Shown: in pieces, positions 54,422-64,000 of the stretch
Layout: every line of letters begins with the position of its first letter
Numbering within the stretch: the first letter of the stretch is position 1
Source of the DNA: Mansonella perstans
Taxonomy: Eukaryota > Nematoda > Chromadorea > Rhabditida > Onchocercidae
Length of the DNA: 64,000 bases
Reading direction: 5' to 3'
NCBI GenBank assembly: GCA_037074765.1
Contig: JBAMDO010000096.1
Location: 62,001 to 126,000, forward strand
Notes under the pieces: generated by a model
Told to the model about the DNA's origin: nothing
Seen by the model: only the letters and a program-made list of their open reading frames with translations
The model's database searches: none
Translations under genes and position numbers: made by a program

Positions 54422-54604
54422 AATATAAATTAACATAAATCTATAGTATTACGATTAAAAAAATTGTAAACAACTTTACAGACAATTCGGCAATTTCGAT
54501 TATTGGACACCGAAACGCTTGAACAACGATTTATGATGGAAACATTAACACATCGAATGCAAATGCATACTTCTATTCGATATAAAAAAATTTATCCAAA
54601 ATAA
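52308..54604 (+). CDS. Secreted ShKT + nitrobindin/THAP4-like beta-barrel protein
   Basis: Exons: 52308-52380, 52939-53085, 53323-53503, 53649-53758, 53941-54044, 54482-54604; 738 bp, 245 residues, all phases consistent. A signal peptide (IFSLGTFILIIGA) is followed by one ShKT domain: CKDLDRQC, then C at NGSEC, C at KTNC, and CMIC, giving the six-cysteine pattern. The remainder matches the nitrobindin/THAP4 C-terminal fold: LKPIAWLIGIWRAESGG, then IFTYGEQIEFSLP, then LHSEYGFITMKP, then NNGFVMIEQGPL, then a final RLVLQDIGRISFS strand and RYKKIYPK. In that family the barrel binds heme or a hydrophobic ligand. The heme-ligating His was not located with certainty. The protein is probably secreted; ligand and role are unknown. 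A tatgtag acceptor 13 bases before the ATG may be a trans-splice site. The fourth intron contains a run of about 28 A. Confidence 0.88.
54206..54326. repeat. Perfect 19-bp inverted repeat in an intron
   Basis: Arms attcaatctgtaataataa (54206-54224) and its exact complement (54308-54326) flank about 83 bases rich in aat and aac triplets. It lies in the last intron of the ShKT-nitrobindin gene and could fold into a hairpin or mark a small MITE-like insertion. Confidence 0.75.
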
Positions 54605-54742
54605 AATAAATGAAGAAAATTTCATTTGAAAAAAAGAAGGGAAAAAATAAAAAAACGAAAAGACGTTGTTTACATAAAACTAAATGATAAGGTATCAAAT
54701 GATGTATTTAGTTTAACAAAGTAAGTCAACAAACTAGTTCAG

Positions 54743-55040
54743 CACCTGTTATCATTGTCATAGAATAGACTATATTTCTCGTTCATAAAGTAAGGGATTT
54801 GACAAATGACGTTTTGACAAACATGCTTGTTAAGGTCTTGGGGAAAAGTTTCCTTTGATCATTTCAATTATCATTCACCTGTTATCATCATCATAAAATA
54901 GACTATATTTCTCGTTCATAAAATAAGGAATTTGACAAATGACGTTTTGACAAACATACTTGTTAAGTTTTGAGGAAAAGTTTCCTTTGATCTTCAATTA
55001 TCATTTACCTGTTATCATCATCATAGCATGAACTATATCG
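54743..55040. repeat. Two-plus tandem copies of a ~132-bp unit
   Basis: Each unit starts cacctgttatcat(t/c)(g/a)tcat and contains gactatatttctcgttcata, ttgacaaatgacgttttgac and gaaaagtttcctttgatc. Starts are at about 54743, 54876 and 55006 (third copy partial). It lies downstream of the ShKT-nitrobindin gene. Confidence 0.85.
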
Positions 55041-56348
55041 AATAGTCATTTTACGGAACACATGTATTGTCTGGAATTTTATGAGAATTTCCAGGAATTT
55101 TATTGAATATCTGGAATTTTCCTGATATTATCACATTGCTTGATGCTTTTATTTCTTAAAAAGATCAACAAGAGAGTTCATAACAAATTTCAAATACCAT
55201 TTCTTTGCCTCATTAATTTCATCCAATTTTCTGGGATTTCTTGTAAAGTTCGGGAAAATCTGGAGAAGGAAAGTTTTCTAATTACCTAACATCCTAAAAT
55301 TTTCAAAAACTTTAAAGCTTCTGAAAATTTTAGATTATTCGGATCTGAGATAGATACAGAATGTGGAAAAAACTGTGCGCGAAAAGTTTAATCAATTGTT
55401 ATTATTTTTGAGATTGCAATTCTTTTTCACTCGCAATCTCTGCTACAATATGAAAGTATACATATAAACACACTGTATCATCAAATGCTAGCAATCTTTT
55501 CCCGCACTCTCCACACTCTCTCTTCTATTCCTTTCTCAGAAGATATCATTCGGATTCTTGTGAACTTCCTCTCATTTCCTTGTTTCTTCCTGTCTCTCTT
55601 TCATTCTCTCTATTTCTCTTTTTCTCAGCTATCCTAAAGAATATTTTTTATTCGTAGACCTACCACAATGCGAGGGCGCCTCGCGGTTACTGGTATTTCG
55701 CGGTTGTCGAGCTGAGGATTTGGAGAAGGTGAGTCCCTCTGCAAACTGGAAGAGGCTTTCTGCGTTTTCGTTAAATTCTCTGTCAGTTCAAAACTTCCCG
55801 TAACTGATTATATTAGTTTTTCGGGAATTTTGAATATAGATTTTTGTGATTCGTTACTTCTCAAGAGATGATGGCATTATCCACAAACTGGAAACAGCTA
55901 CGAGAGGTATTTTCTGGATGAAATTTCTGCAATTGCAAAAATTGCTTTTCATTTCCTAATTCTTAAATTTTCTTTTTAGGCCAGGTACATAGGATGATGA
56001 GTGAGAAGTTAAATTACCTTAGCTGTATTGTGGCTTTTTAGCTTTTCCAAGGCCAGCTAATCAGTCAGACCACTTTTTTAATTTTAAGCTATTTTGATGT
56101 GGTGCTTTTAGTATTTGTAAGTTAAGTGATCCTCCGTTGCTGACCACGTAACCTGTTACTGACCACGTAAATTGCACTGTTTAAGAAAACGAAGTGACTT
56201 TGTTTTTGGACATGTTGCTTACATTTCATACTATTTCTGGACACTATAGCTTTGTGTAATTTAAATACATTTATGACATTTTCCAGCCTTTATAGTTGAT
56301 TTTTATCGTGATTGATTATAGGAGCTGGACGAGGAGAAGGCAAAATCG
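55041..56348. other. Upstream region of the exonuclease gene with possible 5' exons
   Basis: Contains coding-like, locally GC-richer pieces on the plus strand: up to 55728 (ending LVFRGCRAEDLEK, donor gtgagt), 55843-about 55908 (VIRYFSRDDGIIHKL, donor gtattt), and a piece after 55979 that soon meets TAG. The first piece has a ttcgtag acceptor and could join in phase 0 to 56322, extending the exonuclease N-terminus. The ATG at 55669 in the same piece is out of that frame. I treat these as possible leader or alternative exons. Confidence 0.4.
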
Positions 56349-58548
56349 ATGGATAAAACTAGTGATAAGCCGTGCAATGGAAGCATCATTTTTAAACATA
56401 AAAGAAAGGCTCGATTAGCCAGGAACAAAGCAAGACGACAAAAGCTTGCCAGGGAAAAAGCAACTATTTGTTCTCAGATGGAGGTAACAACAAGTCAACA
56501 AGTGTAAGTAAATTACTCGTTTTTGTGCAGTCTTTGTTTACAGCTTTTGAATCGTAAATTCCATTATTTGATGGGACTGTATGTGCTTACTTTGTAAGTA
56601 AAATACATGAAATAGGATGAGAAAATTGATCGAATATTTCAACAGTAATGGTTTTCGTACTTTTTACATTGACAAATATGCTGACTTGGCTGTTTGCTTT
56701 TTAAAGCCATCCTACCAATTACTGTTTGCCGAAGAAATTAGTAAATGTATATTTGGACCAGTAGTTAAAGAGGAATTTGAGCATTTCTCACGAGTGGATT
56801 TAAGGTCAAATTTCTGGAAACAGTAATTTGGACTATCTTCCACAAATGTTCTGTTCTGCAGGGAAGACAAATTGACGAATGTGCTTGGAATAGACTGTGA
56901 ATATGTTGGTGCTGGCATCGATGGGAGTGAGCATATGCTTGCGAGAGTTTCAATCGTAAATATGCAAGGGCAATGTATCTATGATAAGTATGTGAAACCA
57001 AGAGAAAATGTAACAGATTACCGCACAGCAGTAAGCGGTATTAGGCCTATTAATTTGGTTAACGGTGAGCCATTTGACAGTGATAGATTATTGGAAATTT
57101 CAGTGCGGTACTCATAATGATCTTTTGAAATCATAAGGATAATATTATCAGATCAAGGTGTCGGTTATTTCACTATTCCATTTACCTAGATTATTTATCT
57201 GAAGGCAGGAATTTTCATTTGCAGAATCCTTTTTTTTTTGTATGAGAAGGAAAAACACCAAATAGTGAGACAGGCGAGAGGTCGTATAAATTAAATAATG
57301 CATTATTTGAGCTCAAACATGTTTTATGCCAAAATGTTGTGTTTTAGGCGAACTATTCCAGACTGTTCAATCGGAGGTGCATAAATTGCTAAGCGGTCGA
57401 ATTGTTGTTGGACATTCTCTCAAAAATGATTTCAAAGTAAGTCTGCGAACTGACATTTAAAATTAAATAAATACATATATACCGTAAATCATCACTTGCA
57501 AGGTTAACGTAGTGGAGTACCTTACGAATAAATTGGAAGTGATCGCAATCGAAAACAAAATCACTAATTCTATAATGGAAGAAAAAAATTTAGAAGGGAT
57601 AAACGACTATTCGAGATGCCACTCGATGTCAAAGACATCTTCATGTTCATGCAAGACTAACAAACTTTTGATTACAATGGCAAACCCCTAGGCTTGTGGC
57701 ACCATATATATATATGTATGATATTATATATTAACGTAGTGGAGTACAAGGTTAACATAGTGGAGTACCTTACGAATAAATTGGAAGTGATCGCAATCGA
57801 AAACAAAATCACTAATTCTATAATGGAAGAAAAAAACTATATATATGTGGAAGTTCTGATATATATATCTATTGTCCCAAGTTTGGAATTACCGAATGTT
57901 CGGTCCTTTCCAGCTTCTTGGTTATCCAGCTCTGGGCCCATTATATATATCGAGATATATATATATATATATGTATTTATATGTATACATTGACTTTGTG
58001 AAAGATCAACTTTTTTTTATCATTTTTTAGGTTTTGGGTCTTTCGCATACGCGCAGGATGACGCGAGATACTGCTTCATATTTACCATTTCGTAAAATTT
58101 TGAACATTTCACGAACTCCTTCACTGAAATCATTGGCAAAACAGTTGCTCGGTATTGATATTCAAATCGGGGAACATGATTCGGTATCTTTTCTACTATT
58201 TCAAAAATTGCAAACAGTGTGTTAACTTAATAATTCACAGAAAAAGAAATTTTTGAGATTTACGTTGGTGGTGGAGCGAACGATCTGTTAAATGTTCATT
58301 CTTCTCTTCATGGTGTTGTTTAAAGCTCTAAAGATTTATTTGTTTCAAACCGTAAAGCTATCCAATTAAATTCTCACGTTGTTGAATAATAGATCGTTAC
58401 AATGCAAATCTTGGGTGTTCCACAAAAGATGTATCACAAAGTTTGAATCATTTGAAATTTTCAGATTATTGATGCACGAGTCGCGATGCGATTATACGTT
58501 TTGAATCGGAAACAGTGGGAAAATTATGTCCGACTTCATAACCGCTGA
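56349..58548 (+). CDS. REXO4: RNA exonuclease 4 (REXO4/Rex4-type DEDDh exonuclease)
   Basis: A 3'-5' exoribonuclease of the DEDDh family; Rex4 homologues act in nucleolar pre-rRNA processing. Exons: 56349-56503 (acceptor at 56322, so the protein may start further upstream), 56616-56804, 56862-57064, 57348-57436, 58031-58183, 58465-58548; 873 bp, 290 residues, phases consistent. A Lys/Arg-rich start (KHKRKARLARNKARRQKL) fits nucleolar targeting. The catalytic domain shows Exo I (GIDCEYVG), then YVKPRENVTDYRTAVSGIRP, Exo II (VVGHSLKNDF), DTASYLPFRK, TPSLKSLAKQLLGI and Exo III (GEHDSIIDARVAMRLY). These supply the D, E, D, H and D residues. Exon 56616-56804 adds about 63 residues between the basic start and the nuclease domain that I cannot assign to a family. 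Confidence 0.92.
57500..57836. repeat. Intronic duplication of an ~87-bp block
   Basis: The segment aaggttaacgtagtggagta...ctaattctataatggaagaaaaaa (57500-57587) recurs at 57749-57836 with almost no differences. A shorter ttaacgtagtggagtac copy lies between them at 57731. (TA)n tracts follow at 57838-57870 and 57941-57975. All of it lies in the exonuclease intron 57437-58030. Confidence 0.9.
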
Positions 58549-59882
58549 TAATTTCAATTACACAGCTTCCAATTGCTGTTTGATTTTTTCCCCAAAAATA
58601 TTCTTGTTCAAGAACATCTTATCCCATCATGTTTCATTTCATTGTTCTGTTGCACCAAAACCCGTTTCTTTGCAGGTCCAATGTATTATTTTATATTCCC
58701 ATCTCGTTTGACTAACATTTCATCCCCTTTAACTAACATCTCATCCAACGTCTAGTCCAGGTAACAATCCGGCTAAATAATTGACGTGAAGCATGACCCA
58801 TAATCCATGTTTCGTTCAGATGTACTTCGGGGCGTGCTTCACATTTGTGATTCCATATGCTCTTAACTTCTTGAGTTCTACGGACAATTGTTTTGATTGT
58901 TATACCATAATTTTACCAAGCAACACACCCTTTATTACTTCCAATTTTTCCAATACAATTACACAGTGCAAACAGGAGCCTAACTGCAAGAAAATAGAAA
59001 CAGAAAACAGCGAAAAAAATATATAAAAGTTCTTTTGAGGCAATTCATTTGAAACAAGAATGTGGAAGATTCGAAAAATAATCGAAACCAAAGAGATTCT
59101 TTATTACAATACGTACCACCGTTATATTTGCCGGATATACCACGGCTACACAAAACAATGAAAAAGCTAAATTAAATAAACTCCTGAACACAGTGCTTCA
59201 AAAAAAAAATATACTTTCACCGCCAGTTACGCAGGAAAAAGATCACCTAATTCAGAAGCAAAACAAAATTCAGCAAACAAAAAAAAAAAAAAAAAAAAAA
59301 AAACAACACAGTTCGTAACACCGAGACAGCGAGAACTGAATGACTTCCAGACACTTTGAAAGCGTTAGAAATCGTTTCTTTTCCATAAATATTTGAAACC
59401 GTGTTAACTTCACTTTCTTCCCCACTTTCAAAACGAAGGACTCCGTGTAGATGTGTGTGTATATGTGAATGGATGTAAGACAAGGGAGGGATCCTTTAGA
59501 AAATATTTCGTCCCAAAAAAAAAAAAAAAAAAAAGAAAAAAAAAAGAAACAAAAATAACAACGGTGAGGATGAAGCGCCAATCTATCGCTGATCATGTGA
59601 GTAATGAACGGTAGGAAAATGGAAAGGAATTTACTTTTCAAATTTAAAGTTTTCGTCAAGGTCCCAGAAATATCCCGCAGTTCCTCGTGAAAAAAGGGAA
59701 GAAGGAACCTGTAACTGAAACAAGAAACACGCTTAAATAGAGGAACAATATCAAAAAAAGCCAACTAACTGCCATGAATCTGACTACATTTCGAATGTTT
59801 AGAAAGCCTCTTCTACCGCCAATACAACCCTATGCTCTGATCAAAAAATAGTATGACGTCGTCTCTCTTTCCAAATACTTAC
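58549..59882. other. Convergent intergenic region, nothing coding supported
   Basis: Between the 3' ends of the exonuclease and CNBP-like genes. It holds poly-A runs at about 59279-59302 and 59515-59545. The long minus-strand ORFs here read through these runs as poly-Phe and have no splice support. Confidence 0.5.
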
Positions 59883-60688
59883 TTAATCATTGCGGTCACT
59901 GCGCGGACATTCACGACTGATATGCCCTATCTGCTGACAATTATAACACCGCTTCGATTGATCCGAACCAAAATCCGGGCAATCGCGTGAAATGTGACCA
60001 AATCTGCCACAGTTATAACACTTTTGAGTTCCACCAGTAGCAACGCGACGTTCCGTAGGACATTCTCGAGCAAAATGTCCATAACCTAAAAAGACAAGGG
60101 TAACCGGACCTCCACTTTATATCTGTGACAAATACCTAATATTTAGTAAAGCTAAAGAAATATGAAGCTGTCCGCTGGGACCGAACTCATATCAGAAGAC
60201 AAGCTGCACTGAATAAAAACTTTTCCTGTCATAAATCCTCCAACCAACCGATAAATCGTATAAAATTAAAAATTATCAAAATCATTTACCGCGGCACTGG
60301 TAGCATTCACTCTGACCAGAACGTCCACCGCCGCGTCCAGTATAGTAGCGCCCACCGCCACGCTGGTTTGGGCACTCTCGCGCAAAATGTCCAGACTGCC
60401 CGCAATTAAAACAATCTGAGGTAAATGAAATTTTTAAAAAATCTAAATGCCATATGAAAAACAACTGCATCAGGAGAATTGCCAATTCTCTCCTCTTTTT
60501 TTTTCTTGAGCTTTACCATAAAATGAACTCATATTTTGCGCTACTTTTCATGCAAAACAAGTCAAAAAAGAAGACAAACCTCCTCCACCTCCTCGTCGGC
60601 CGGCCTCTTGATTTTGGGTAGGGCAACTCCTAGCAAAATGTCCTTTTTCATTGCATTTATAGCACCTGTCCGGGTCGTTGTTACTCAT
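59883..60688 (-). CDS. CNBP: CNBP-like CCHC zinc-knuckle nucleic-acid-binding protein
   Basis: A small single-stranded nucleic-acid-binding protein of the CNBP/ZNF9 family, which binds G-rich RNA or DNA and affects translation. Exons 5' to 3': 60580-60688, 60290-60415, 59883-60085; 438 bp, 145 residues, phases consistent. Five CCHC knuckles follow one another: CYKCNEKGHFARSC, CFNCGQSGHFAREC, CYQCRGYGHFAREC (split by an intron), CYNCGRFGHISRDC and CYNCQQIGHISREC. The first spacer is Gly/Arg-rich (RRGGGG), and an RGG-like segment (GGGRYYTGRGGGRSGQ) lies between knuckles two and three. Vertebrate CNBP has seven knuckles; five is shorter but common in invertebrates. A germline GLH helicase is excluded because no helicase motifs follow. 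The ATG at 60688 is the first in frame. Confidence 0.93.
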
Positions 60689-61029
60689 AGCTCCAGAATA
60701 CACTCCTACCTCGTCTCTTCAACCGCCTCCGACTTACTCTCACACCACAATGCACGCGTCACACGCCACCTACACACCTGGAATGAAAATCAATCAAGCA
60801 AATTTGCAACGCACAATACAGATCGGAGAAATCGGTGTTTTCCAAATGTTCGACAGTAGTAGTAAAATAGATATCGGACAACTTGTCGCATCCTACACGC
60901 ATATTACATAAATCATTTCGACCAAGAATCATAAATAATCAACTGATAAATTGACTTGACAAAACTACAAGTTATCAATTTGGCAATTCCTGTTAACTAC
61001 AGTAATTGTCCCAGTCCGAGAAAATTCCG

Positions 61030-61663
61030 TTACCAAACACATTTTTCTATATACTCCGAAATTTCCCAACATTCTCCCTGTAAGATAATTAATGTTCTAA
61101 TCTCACTGGTCATATGGTCCGGATTGACATGAACTTCATAGGAATGACCTGCAAGCAAATAAAAGCCGTTAACAGCACACTTCGGGCTAATGCAATACCA
61201 TTTGGTTTGACATAACGATCGCAAAGCCTATTAAATAATGACAAGCAATACGAAAAGAATCGGAAGATTTGTAGGTGCAATTGGCAGTTAAGTTTCTTTG
61301 GAATAGTCACAACGTCCTCAAAACATACACTTTCCGTTTTCCCGGAATTAGCTGAAGATTTGCTGACATCTAATATAAGCCCAAATTTCAGTCGCTAAAT
61401 ACAACACACAAATCAACCGTTGCATCAATGATACCCAACACCTCTTCGATTAAAAGTAACCCAAAATTCAAAAAAACACCTATCTTGGCATCTCGCCATG
61501 GCATACTACCAATCACCGTATCCGAATTTTCATTCCAAGACCATGAAAAAACTTTTGGAGTTAAACAATATAATTCGTTTTTTATGGTTAGCTATTCATT
61601 TTTAAACTGTTAATCTTATCTGTTATGGTTCTTCTGCTGTATTACGTTCATGAAATAGTCCAT
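61030..61663 (-). CDS. Compact four-exon gene, unrecognised product
   Basis: Exons 5' to 3': 61646-61663, 61480-61591, 61199-61369, 61030-61148. They give 420 bp (139 residues) with matching phases and introns of only 54, 110 and 50 bp. The first exon (MDYFMN) is the least certain. Recognisable segments are ELYCLTPKVFSWSWNE, VIGSMPWRDAKI, VCFEDVVTIPKKL, a hydrophobic-aromatic stretch RFFSYCLSLFNRL and, at the C-terminus, SYEVHVNPDHMTSEI. If the last 50-bp intron is retained the frame instead ends at 61110 with a hydrophobic tail. I recognise no family. It lies 342 bp upstream of the CNBP-like gene on the same strand, so joint transcription is possible but not shown. Confidence 0.5.
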
Positions 61664-61949
61664 TATTTGAATTATTTAGAATCACGTATTAATATTTCAA
61701 ACAACGCTTAACAATCAAACTAAAGAATTGTCAACAAAAACAAAAAACGAATCATTTTTATAAACAAGCGATTAACAATTCATTAAATTGCAATAATCTG
61801 TAAACAAATGAGCAAGCTCTAATAATTTATAAACAGATCAATTAAATAAATCAACGAACATTTAATAAACATTCAATAGACCAATAAATGTTAACAAAAA
61901 AATATTTTGCACTACATATTTGTTTAAATCATAGCCAAATTTAGTCAAA

Positions 61950-62430
61950 GTCAAATTTACGACAAAAATCTTCCAAATGTTATAAGTTTCAGAATTTGCG
62001 AATAAAATACGTTTCAGGAATTTCAGGAATATAACAAGTTTCAGGATTTTCAGGAATAAATTTCAGGAGTTTCAAGAATATAATAAGTTTCAGGATTACA
62101 ATAAGTTTCAGGGACTTCAGGTATAAGTTTCAGATTTACGACAAAAATCCTCCAAATGTACTAGGTCTCGGGATTTGCGTATATAATAAATTTCAGGAGT
62201 TTCAGGAATATAATAAGTTTAAGGAGTTTTAGCAATATAAAAAGTCAGTCAAATTTGCGAAAAAAATCCTCCAAATGTAATAAGTTTCAGAATTTGCGAA
62301 TATAATGCGTTTCAGGAGTTTCAGGAATATAAAAAGTCAGTCAAATTTACGACAAAAATCCTCCAAATGTACTAGGTCTCAGGATTTGTGTATATAATAA
62401 ATTTCAGGAGTTTCAGGAATTTTCAGGTTT
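61950..62430. repeat. Four-copy higher-order repeat
   Basis: Each copy starts with caaatttacgacaaaaatc(c)tccaaatgta, continues with (a/t)aggtctcgggatttg or taagtttcagaatttg, and ends in repeated tttcaggagtttcaggaatata. Starts are at about 61950, 62133, 62245 and 62341. Short caggaat-type sub-repeats fill the gaps. Confidence 0.85.
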
Positions 62431-62519
62431 CTCATAAAGAAAAAAAGTATTTTTATAAAAGAAAGATAAAAATGAAAACTAAACTTTCATGCTTTAAAAA
62501 ATGTTTAATAATAATGTGT

Positions 62520-62800
62520 CAGGGAATAAATTTTCGATTTTTGGAAATGCCTAATTCAGTTTTTCAGAAACGTCTATATATTCAATATCAAGAAATAAAT
62601 TTTAGTTTTCCGGAAATATCCAACATATGTAGGAGCAAAAGTACTGTCGATTTCTAATATCTGTAACAGGAAACAAATTTTCCGATTTCTGAAAACGTCT
62701 AATTCAATTTCTTCGGTTTACAAATGTCTAATAAATTATGTATTAGGAAATAAATTTTAGTTTTCCGGAAATATCCAATATACATGGGGAGCAAAAAATC
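62520..62800. repeat. Diverged ~155-bp direct repeat
   Basis: The block gaaataaattttagttttccggaaatatccaa...ggagcaaaa appears at about 62591 and again at about 62748, with weaker related pieces at 62522 and 62670. No coding potential. Confidence 0.75.
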
Positions 62801-64000
62801 TTCAATGTAAAATGAATTTTGATGCAAAATAATAGATGTGAATAAAATCTATTAAATTGACCTTTCCTGATGCCGGCTGCTTTTAAGAATTCTCACAAAA
62901 TTTCGTTGCAAAAATAAAATGAAAAAACAAAAATGATTCAATTGAATAATTCAAATAACAGAATTTTTTTTTCTTTGTTTCTTTTTTTGAAATATTTACA
63001 AATTCATAACACATCTATTCAAGAGATCACAAATAATAATACTGAGTGAATTCATTTCGAAATAAAATTAATTGCTGTGACAATAACGATTTAAATGTTA
63101 CGCAATTATTACTGTTGCTATTTTTGAAATAATAATTTCTTGAAATTTTAAAATTATTTCATAATAGCTTAATATAGCAGTGTTCGTTTGTTAGATTTAT
63201 TACAATTTGGGTAATGGATTTAACTGACCCAATGTGCAAATGACCTGTCACGCTCCAGTTATCTTTACTCTGTTGATTTCCCCACATGTAGATTATCATC
63301 AGATGGCTCTGTCGTCCATTTTCAGGAATTTAACCGATTGCATCTAGCATAAATAATAAATAACAACAACGACAACGTAATACTGTATAATTGTTTTAGG
63401 TAATATTTTTTAAACATTTATTTTCTATTGCAGGAATTCTGAGTAACCATTTCCTATTACAGGAATTCCGGATGGTCATTTTCTATTACAGGAATTCTGA
63501 ATGATCATTTCCTATTACATAAATTATTGTTGAATGAAACAATTTATGCCTACTCAGGAAAAGCTATTCAATCAATTCGGTTATGAACTTGTAACAATTA
63601 AAAATTTGTAAATTCATTGAATAAATTTTTTCAATAAGTTCAAAACTTTAACTTAATTCACAAACTTTAAAACTTTTCAGAATTTTAATGAAATCACGAC
63701 CAATCAATCATCTATCTGTTTTTTTAATATCCATGCAAATAGCCCTAATTATATTTTTCCTTCACATTTAAGCGTATATATTTTGATTGTAATTGCTTTT
63801 GTTCGATGATTATTTCATCTATTTATTAATTGTAATAATTAAAAAAAAAACATAGGAGTAAACCAGTAAACAAAAAAATTTTTTGTCATTTATTATAGCA
63901 GCTTTATCGATACAATACCAAATATTCCAATAGCATGCATATATTTCAGAAGGAAAGTTTTCTAATTTATTTTTTTTTTTTTTTTTTTTTTGCATAAAAA
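62801..64000. other. AT-rich non-coding end of window
   Basis: Apart from the 63.4-kb repeat nothing is supported. The window ends just after a run of about 22 T (from 63969). Confidence 0.5.
63419..63525. repeat. Three-copy ~32-bp tandem repeat
   Basis: Unit cattt(c/t)ctatta/tgcaggaattc followed by tgaatgat or cggatggt, three full copies and a partial fourth. Confidence 0.85.

Noticed and set aside
57838..57975. Possible tRNA or structured RNA in the exonuclease intron
   Set aside because: Only TA dinucleotide runs; no A/B box or cloverleaf found. No convincing tRNA was seen anywhere in the window.
59270..59764. Long minus-strand ORF of 164 codons
   Set aside because: It owes its length to poly-A runs read as poly-Phe, has no splice or family support, and lies between two convergent 3' ends.
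60536..60859. Plus-strand ORF of 107 codons
   Set aside because: Antisense to the first exon and upstream region of the CNBP-like gene, whose zinc knuckle is unmistakable on the minus strand.

Overview
The window is eukaryotic and looks like a nematode genome, most probably a filarial or other spirurid worm. It is very AT-rich with long homopolymers. Genes are split by introns with short GT...AG signals and U/C-AG acceptors, some genes start directly behind a likely spliced-leader acceptor, and the protein families (TWK-type K2P channels with the nematode C-terminal block, a ShKT-domain secreted protein) are typical of nematodes. The species call is inference; no marker in the window fixes it. 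All gene models were built by hand from reading frame, splice sites and phase agreement, because the coding exons are short (18-434 bp).

Layout. (1) 0.9-27.2 kb: two paralogous two-pore-domain potassium channels lie head to head, one on the minus strand (932-6489) and one on the plus strand (21052-27246). They share exon sizes and phases. About 14.5 kb of gene-poor DNA separates them, holding a decayed BEL/Pao retrotransposon fragment, a ~540-bp tandem duplication and several tandem repeats. The plus-strand channel carries a 5S rRNA-like sequence in an intron. (2) 27.8-31.8 kb, minus: a complete 12-exon gene for mitochondrial dihydrolipoamide dehydrogenase. (3) 32.3-33.2 kb, plus: a frame-broken coding stretch, then an unrecognised gene (33.8-34.86 kb) whose stop codon lies only 60 bp before the start of the mRNA-decapping enzyme Dcp2 (34922-40956). 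That spacing suggests a nematode operon. (4) 44.9-47.8 kb, minus: a DNAJB12/14-type membrane-anchored J-protein. (5) 47.8-52.3 kb: repeat-rich DNA with a long AAT microsatellite and an AT-rich palindromic block. (6) 52.3-54.6 kb, plus: a secreted protein joining a ShKT domain to a nitrobindin/THAP4-like beta-barrel domain. (7) 56.3-58.5 kb, plus: an REXO4-type RNA exonuclease. (8) 59.9-60.7 kb, minus: a five-knuckle CNBP-like CCHC protein, with an unrecognised compact four-exon gene upstream on the same strand (61.0-61.7 kb). The right end is non-coding and full of degenerate tandem repeats.

The conserved genes are mostly housekeeping (energy metabolism, mRNA decay, RNA processing, ER folding) and show no single shared pathway. 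The least ordinary features are the ShKT-nitrobindin architecture, the reading-frame conflict in Dcp2 that predicts alternative C-termini, the 5S-like insert in a channel intron, and the unrecognised genes at 33.8-34.9 and 61.0-61.7 kb.
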